NCBI GenBank assembly: GCA_016875155.1
Contig: VGSD01000125.1
Coordinates: 1-7,688 of the forward strand
DNA length: 7,688 nt
Reading direction: 5' to 3'
Source of the DNA: Deltaproteobacteria bacterium
GTDB taxonomy: Bacteria; Desulfobacterota; BSN033; UBA1163
Shown here: positions 4,795-7,688 of the stretch, piece by piece
Numbering within the stretch: position 1 is the stretch's first letter
How the letters are laid out: every line of letters begins with the position of its first letter
Position numbers and translations under genes: made by a program
The notes under the pieces: generated by a model
Seen by the model: the letters and a program-made list of their open reading frames with translations, nothing else
The model's database searches: none
What the model was told of the DNA's origin: nothing

Positions 4795-5592
4795 ATGGAG
4801 CAATACCTGAACACACCGGTAAAAGAAGTGATCACAAAATTCCCAAACATCGGGAAGATCCTTGAGGAGTATGAAATCGGGTGTGTCCCCTGTACCGTTG
4901 GGTCATGTCTCTTAAAGGATGTCGTAGAGCTCCATAATTTGCCTGATGAGGAAGAAAAAGAGATGATGGGAAGGATCTCCCAGGAGATCTATCCAGGGCA
5001 GGAGTTCGAAATTCCCAGGACAGAAGGAAAAGGGAAAGTCAGATCGAAGGAGTTGACATATTCCCCTCCGATGAAGAGATTGGTTGATGAGCACGTCCTG
5101 ATTAAGAAGTGGGTTGCGCTGATTCCTCAGGTGCTTGAAACATTTGACGTCCATTCAGAGGAAAACAGGCAGATCATCATTGAAGGGGTCAATTTCATCC
5201 GATCCTACGCAGATCGACTTCATCATGCAAAAGAAGAGGATATTCTCTTCAAATATTTCGATGAGACATCAGATATCCTCAAAACCATGCTTGATGACCA
5301 TGTAGAAGGCCGGAGCCATGCTAAAGCAACCCTGGAGGCTCTTGAGAAAAGAGACAGGCAGGGGATCGTGGACCATCTGATGGCCTATCGAGCACTCCTG
5401 ACAGAACATATCAAAAAGGAGGACGAAATTCTCTTTCCATGGATGGACCGATCATTGTCAGTCAAACAGGTGGGTGAACTCTTTTCAAAATTTAACGCAG
5501 CTGATGACAGAGCCGGTCAGGATGGGATCGAAAGGTGTGAGAAGTTCGTTCTGGAGATTGAGATAAAATTCAGAAAGGAGGATTCAAAATGA
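4795..5592 (+). CDS. Hemerythrin (HHE) domain protein with N-terminal DUF1858/ScdA_N-like Cys domain
   Basis: This 265-residue protein has two parts. Residues 1-60 form a short domain, NTPVKEVITKFPNIGKILEEY followed by Cys30, Cys33 and Cys38 (IGCVPCTVGSC), related to the DUF1858/ScdA_N modules. Residues about 88-220 form a four-helix hemerythrin fold with candidate di-iron ligands His100 (DEHVLIKKW), His143/144 with Glu147/148 (LHHAKEEDILF), His169 (DDHVEGRSH), and His205 with Glu209 (TEHIKKEDEILFPW). The layout recalls RIC proteins (YtfE/ScdA), which repair Fe-S centres damaged by nitric oxide, although the N-terminal domain is not the classical one; oxygen or NO sensing or binding is also possible. 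A GGTGAGGG precedes the ATG. Its stop overlaps the next start (ATGA), implying coupled translation. The family call is firm, the repair role is inferred from neighbours. Confidence 0.9.
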   Translation: MEQYLNTPVKEVITKFPNIGKILEEYEIGCVPCTVGSCLLKDVVELHNLPDEEEKEMMGRISQEIYPGQEFEIPRTEGKGKVRSKELTYSPPMKRLVDEHVLIKKWVALIPQVLETFDVHSEENRQIIIEGVNFIRSYADRLHHAKEEDILFKYFDETSDILKTMLDDHVEGRSHAKATLEALEKRDRQGIVDHLMAYRALLTEHIKKEDEILFPWMDRSLSVKQVGELFSKFNAADDRAGQDGIERCEKFVLEIEIKFRKEDSK

Positions 5593-6059
5593 GCGAATTT
5601 GGAGGTTGTCCGGGTTCGAGAGCGATGGATTTCAGGAAGATTGAGGTCAGGGATGAGGTGCCCACAGAGAAAGTTCAGTCTCAGTTGCGGCAATGGCCCA
5701 TTCAACTCCATCTGATATCCCCTGTTGCTCCCTATTACCAGGGGGCAGATGTTCTTCTCACGGCTGATTGTGTGGCCTATGCGCTGGGAGGGTTTCATAA
5801 CGAATATCTGAAGGGAAAATCTATTGCGATTGCCTGCCCTAAACTGGATGAGGGCCAGGAGGTCTATGTGGAAAAGATTAAGTCCTGGTTTGAGGATGCC
5901 AAGATCAATACCCTAACCGTATTGATCATGCAGGTCCCTTGCTGCAGGGGATTGCTCCAACTAGCCAAACAGGCCCTGGAGAATTCGAAGCGAAAAGTCC
6001 CTGTTAAGGCAGTTGTGGTTGGTTTGCAGGGAGAGATCCTTTCAGAAGATTGGATCTGA
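5589..6059 (+). CDS. CPGSR-motif Cys-rich protein, stand-alone C-terminal domain of a ferredoxin-type family
   Basis: The 156-residue product starts MSEFGGCPGSRAMDF and has LRQWPIQLHL (33-42), APYYQGADVLLTADCVAYA (47-65), GGFHNEYLKGKSIAIACPKLDE (67-88) and VPCCRGL (116-122). I recognise these blocks from anaerobe proteins where the region follows an N-terminal ferredoxin domain with two 4Fe-4S clusters. Here the ferredoxin part is missing, and the start is fixed by an AGGAGG 8 nt upstream and the ATGA overlap with the hemerythrin gene. Cys7, Cys61, Cys83, Cys118 and Cys119 could bind a metal cluster. The usual CCGG appears as CCRG. The biochemical function of this domain is not known to me; coupling with the hemerythrin gene suggests a partner role in redox or Fe-S chemistry. 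Confidence 0.75.
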   Translation: MSEFGGCPGSRAMDFRKIEVRDEVPTEKVQSQLRQWPIQLHLISPVAPYYQGADVLLTADCVAYALGGFHNEYLKGKSIAIACPKLDEGQEVYVEKIKSWFEDAKINTLTVLIMQVPCCRGLLQLAKQALENSKRKVPVKAVVVGLQGEILSEDWI

Positions 6060-6072
6060 GGAGGTGGATGCA

Positions 6073-6306
6073 ATGAGCGATCGAGTTCAAACTTTAGATT
6101 TAAGGCCGCTAATCCCCTATGAGCGACATGAGAAGATTTTTAAGGCATGGGATGGTTTGCAGGCTGGGGAGACCTTAAGGATTATCAATGACCATAACCC
6201 TAAACCCCTCTATTATCATTTTGAGGCTGAGCAGAAAGGTAAGTTCCAGTGGGAGTTTGAGGAGGAAGGACCAAAGGATTGGATTTTTAGGATAAAAAGG
6301 ATATAA
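6073..6306 (+). CDS. DUF2249-domain protein
   Basis: The ATG at 6073 follows GGAGGTGG at 6059-6066 and gives 77 residues. An in-frame ATG at 6013 lies inside the previous gene and is not needed. The whole chain is one DUF2249 domain: LDLRPLIPYERHEKIF (8-23), LQAGETLRIINDHNPKPLYYHF (29-50, quoted as a region) and WEFEEEGPKDWIFRI (60-74). The conserved ERH and NDHNPKPL features are intact. DUF2249 is often found fused to, or next to, hemerythrin and DUF1858 modules in denitrifiers and anaerobes, and is thought to act in NO-related or metal-centre biology, though no reaction is established. It follows the CPGSR gene by 13 bp and is clearly in the same operon. Confidence 0.87.
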   Translation: MSDRVQTLDLRPLIPYERHEKIFKAWDGLQAGETLRIINDHNPKPLYYHFEAEQKGKFQWEFEEEGPKDWIFRIKRI

Positions 6307-6332
6307 GGGTAATAGGAGGAGGGAGAATTTGA

Positions 6333-6749
6333 ATGGATAAGTATGCAAAGGCTTTTGTTAAGGCGAGTCTGGTCTATCTCGGGATTGGTGTAATTACAGG
6401 TTTTATCATGGTCGTGCACCCGGATCTTCGGTTTACTCTGACGCGGGTCCATACCCATATCAATCTGTTAGGGTTTATGGCGATGATGGTCTATGGGGTG
6501 GGTTATCATATTCTTCCAAGGTTTATGGGAAGACCAGTCTATAGTCACAAGCTCGGGAATGCCCAGGTATGGCTGGCCAATATCACACTCATAGGCCTAT
6601 CCATCTCCTGGATTTTAGAGGCTTCCCTGGGGGGAGTGTGGCATACGCTGGCTATCCTGTTCGGACTTGGGCAGGGTGTTTCGATATTTCTCTTTATCAT
6701 CAATTTGTGGAAAAGTATGGCACCATTGCCCAAAGAGGGCAACAGTTAG
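6333..6749 (+). CDS. Four-helix membrane protein resembling a fragment of haem-copper oxidase subunit I
   Basis: The 138-residue protein has four predicted membrane helices at about residues 11-29, 43-62, 76-95 and 103-126, with a short polar tail. The stretch TRVHTHINLLGFMAMMVYG (37-55) followed by YHILPRF (58-64) looks like the haem-ligand helix of cbb3/NorB-type subunit I proteins, with His40, His42 and His59 as possible haem ligands, but the protein is only about a quarter of an oxidase subunit and lacks the copper-site helices. It may bind haem at the membrane, pass electrons to the soluble proteins of the operon or bind NO; all of that is inference. A GGAGGAGGG precedes the ATG. It is 26 bp after the DUF2249 gene and 47 bp before the DUF1858 gene. 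NnrS-like proteins are the main alternative relatives. Confidence 0.7.
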   Translation: MDKYAKAFVKASLVYLGIGVITGFIMVVHPDLRFTLTRVHTHINLLGFMAMMVYGVGYHILPRFMGRPVYSHKLGNAQVWLANITLIGLSISWILEASLGGVWHTLAILFGLGQGVSIFLFIINLWKSMAPLPKEGNS

Positions 6750-6796
6750 GAGTTCGGAGATTTAATAACAAAACTCCAAACGAGGAGGAGAGTAAG

Positions 6797-7003
6797 ATGA
6801 GTGACAAAAAAATAACAAAAGATACAGTGATTGGGGATGTTCTGAAGCAGAATCCTGAAGCGGTTAAAGTGATCCAGAAATATTTCGGCACCGGATGTTT
6901 CACATGTCCCGGGATGAATATGGAATCGATTTCCTTCGGAGCCATGATGCACAACATCGACCCCGAAGTGATCGTCAAAGAGATCAACGAACTGAAAGAA
7001 TAA
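6797..7003 (+). CDS. DUF1858 redox-disulfide protein (hybrid-cluster-protein-associated type)
   Basis: The ATG at 6797 has GAGGAGGAG 6 nt upstream and gives 68 residues; a longer frame from 6569 runs inside the membrane-protein gene and is rejected. The chain is a single DUF1858 domain: ITKDTVIGDVLKQNPEAVKV, then GTGCFTCPGMNMESI with Cys34 and Cys37, then the AMMHNIDPEVIVKEINELK helix. Members of this family often sit beside hybrid cluster protein (Hcp) or hemerythrin genes and are predicted redox disulfides or metal sites. It is related in pattern to residues 1-60 of the hemerythrin protein in this operon. No hcp gene lies in the window. Its leader GGAGAGTAAGATG is identical to that of the 48-residue CxxC gene. 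Confidence 0.9.
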   Translation: MSDKKITKDTVIGDVLKQNPEAVKVIQKYFGTGCFTCPGMNMESISFGAMMHNIDPEVIVKEINELKE

Positions 7004-7012
7004 GAGAAAACC

Positions 7013-7064
7013 GTAGGGCAAGCCTTTAGGCTTGCTTATTTAGCTGGGTTAAGCCCAGCGCTAC
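7013..7064. repeat. Double-hairpin (cloverleaf-like) intergenic repeat
   Basis: An outer 4-bp stem (GTAG 7013-7016 with CTAC 7061-7064) encloses two hairpins: CAAGCCT (7019-7025) with AGGCTTG (7028-7034), and GCTGGG (7043-7048) with CCCAGC (7054-7059). It fills the gap between the DUF1858 and cupin genes. It resembles dispersed palindromic repeats common in anaerobe genomes. It may cause partial termination or mRNA processing; no T tract follows closely. Confidence 0.6.
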
Positions 7065-7094
7065 ATTTTGGGTTTGAATTTACGGGGGTGATTT

Positions 7095-7433
7095 ATGGAA
7101 CCGATTCATTTGTTTGAAAAAGCTGAGTTTTCAAAAGATAATTTTGTACCTAAACAGATCCATATCGGCGATGCAGGGGCAGCAGTTCTCATCTGTTTTG
7201 AATCGGGACAGACCATGCCGCCTCATCCCCATCCGGGCGCCCTGGAAGTTATCCTCTATGGAGTAGATGGAGAAGGGGCTTTGGTCATCGGGGATGAAGA
7301 AAAACCCTTTAAGAAGGGGGATATTGTCTTCTGCAAAGGGGAAGTTCCCATAGGCCCTAAAAATCCGGGTCAAGGAAGGTTTGTGGTTTTAGTCACCCTG
7401 ATTTTAAAGCAACTCGTCGTCAAAGCACAGTAG
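7095..7433 (+). CDS. Small cupin-domain protein
   Basis: This 112-residue protein is a single conserved beta-barrel cupin. Motif 1 is PPHPHPGALEVILYGVDGEG with His44, His46 and Glu51 in the usual metal-ligand positions. Motif 2, KKGDIVFCKGEVPIGPKNPG, keeps the Gly-Asp turn but has no His where the fourth ligand normally lies (the position is around Val84-Ile86). A metal site could be three-coordinate, use Cys80 or Glu83, or bind a ligand such as haem or an anion. GGGGGTG lies 6 nt before the ATG. It follows the double-hairpin repeat by 30 bp, on the same strand as the operon, and may be its last gene or a weaker, separately processed one. Small cupins are diverse and the substrate cannot be predicted. 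Confidence 0.85.
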   Translation: MEPIHLFEKAEFSKDNFVPKQIHIGDAGAAVLICFESGQTMPPHPHPGALEVILYGVDGEGALVIGDEEKPFKKGDIVFCKGEVPIGPKNPGQGRFVVLVTLILKQLVVKAQ

Positions 7434-7446
7434 GATTTTGTATTTT

Positions 7447-7476
7447 TCAATTTGAAATCTGAAATCTAAAATCTGA
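7447..7476. repeat. AT-rich tandem-like repeat of AAATCTGA units
   Basis: After the cupin gene the DNA reads as degenerate copies of an AAATCTGA/AAATCTAA unit, and the same unit reappears at 7677-7684 beyond the palindromic element. It appears non-coding and may be part of a dispersed repeat. Confidence 0.4.
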
Positions 7477-7674
7477 TAACACTTTAGCCTTATGAAAAAA
7501 GGAGTTTCATGACTTAATTGATCAAAAGAATCATCATAAAATCCCCCTTAATCCCCCTTTGCCCCGTTTTCTACGAGGGAAAAGATTACCAAAGGGGGAA
7601 ACCCCTATCTCCTCCCTTTGGCAAAGGGAGGTCGGGAGGGATTTTACAAAGATTTTCAAACAGCTAAAGTGTTA
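7477..7674. mobile_element. Possible MITE-like palindromic element
   Basis: Perfect 12-bp terminal inverted repeats, TAACACTTTAGC (7477-7488) and GCTAAAGTGTTA (7663-7674), bound 198 bp without a credible gene. Inside is a nested imperfect inverted repeat (7538-7561 with 7622-7645, 18 of 24 positions) and two perfect 10-bp hairpins (7552-7561 with 7590-7599; 7611-7620 with 7622-7631). AAATCTGA flanks it at 7469-7476 and 7677-7684, a possible target duplication, but the left flank is itself repetitive. No transposase is present. Confidence 0.45.
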
Positions 7675-7688
7675 CCAAATCTGAAATT

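Noticed and set aside
6569..6796. Long N-terminal extension of the DUF1858 protein
   Set aside because: The extension lies in another frame of the membrane-protein gene; the DUF1858 domain begins at the ATG at 6797, which has an excellent ribosome binding site.
7518..7525. TTGATCAA as a third CRP/FNR-type site
   Set aside because: The two half-sites abut with no 4-nt spacer, no -10 follows, and it lies within the repeat element.
7434..7688. CRISPR array in the repetitive right end
   Set aside because: The repeats are palindromic or irregular AT-rich units without regular spacing or unique spacers.

Overview
The window looks like a piece of the chromosome of an anaerobic Gram-negative bacterium, most likely Desulfobacterota or a related metagenome lineage. 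This rests on gene content: a FecR/OmpA/CHASE2 envelope-signalling module, an ADP-forming acyl-CoA synthetase, DUF1858 and hemerythrin proteins, a probable UGA-selenocysteine gene and several intergenic palindromic repeats. No rRNA or marker gene is present, so the taxonomy is an inference.

Left part (1-3743), all on the minus strand. Reading in the direction of transcription: an ADP-forming acyl-CoA synthetase alpha-type protein (3743-2364), then a FecR-domain secreted protein (2176-1706), an OmpA-family lipoprotein (1667-1044) and a CHASE2-domain membrane sensor (879 to beyond the left edge). The last three form a probable envelope-sensing unit behind a candidate sigma-54 promoter at 2201-2216.

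Right part (3846-7433), all on the plus strand, is a compact cluster whose recognisable members point to nitric oxide/nitrosative stress and Fe-S or di-iron chemistry: a YgbA-type protein, a 48-residue CxxC protein, a mini NifU-domain protein with an in-frame UGA where the second Cys of CxxC belongs, a DUF1858/ScdA_N-like hemerythrin, a CPGSR-type Cys protein, a DUF2249 protein, a four-helix membrane protein resembling a fragment of haem-copper oxidase subunit I, a DUF1858 redox-disulfide protein and a cupin. Two near-identical CRP/FNR-type 14-bp boxes (3769-3782 and 4260-4273) each lie exactly 22 nt before a -10-like hexamer, as in class II activation. This suggests two promoters under one CRP/FNR-family regulator: one for ygbA, one for the operon starting at 4322.

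The most notable feature is the NifU-domain gene at 4544-4762. It reads through a TGA at 4673-4675, and a 9-bp hairpin with a GUG loop lies just after it at a distance suiting a bacterial SECIS element. TGA is an ordinary stop elsewhere in the window, so selenocysteine insertion is the best explanation. Gene-free stretches are all under 300 bp. They hold a GC-rich hairpin repeat (two copies), a double-hairpin repeat at 7013-7064, and a possible MITE-like element at 7477-7674.
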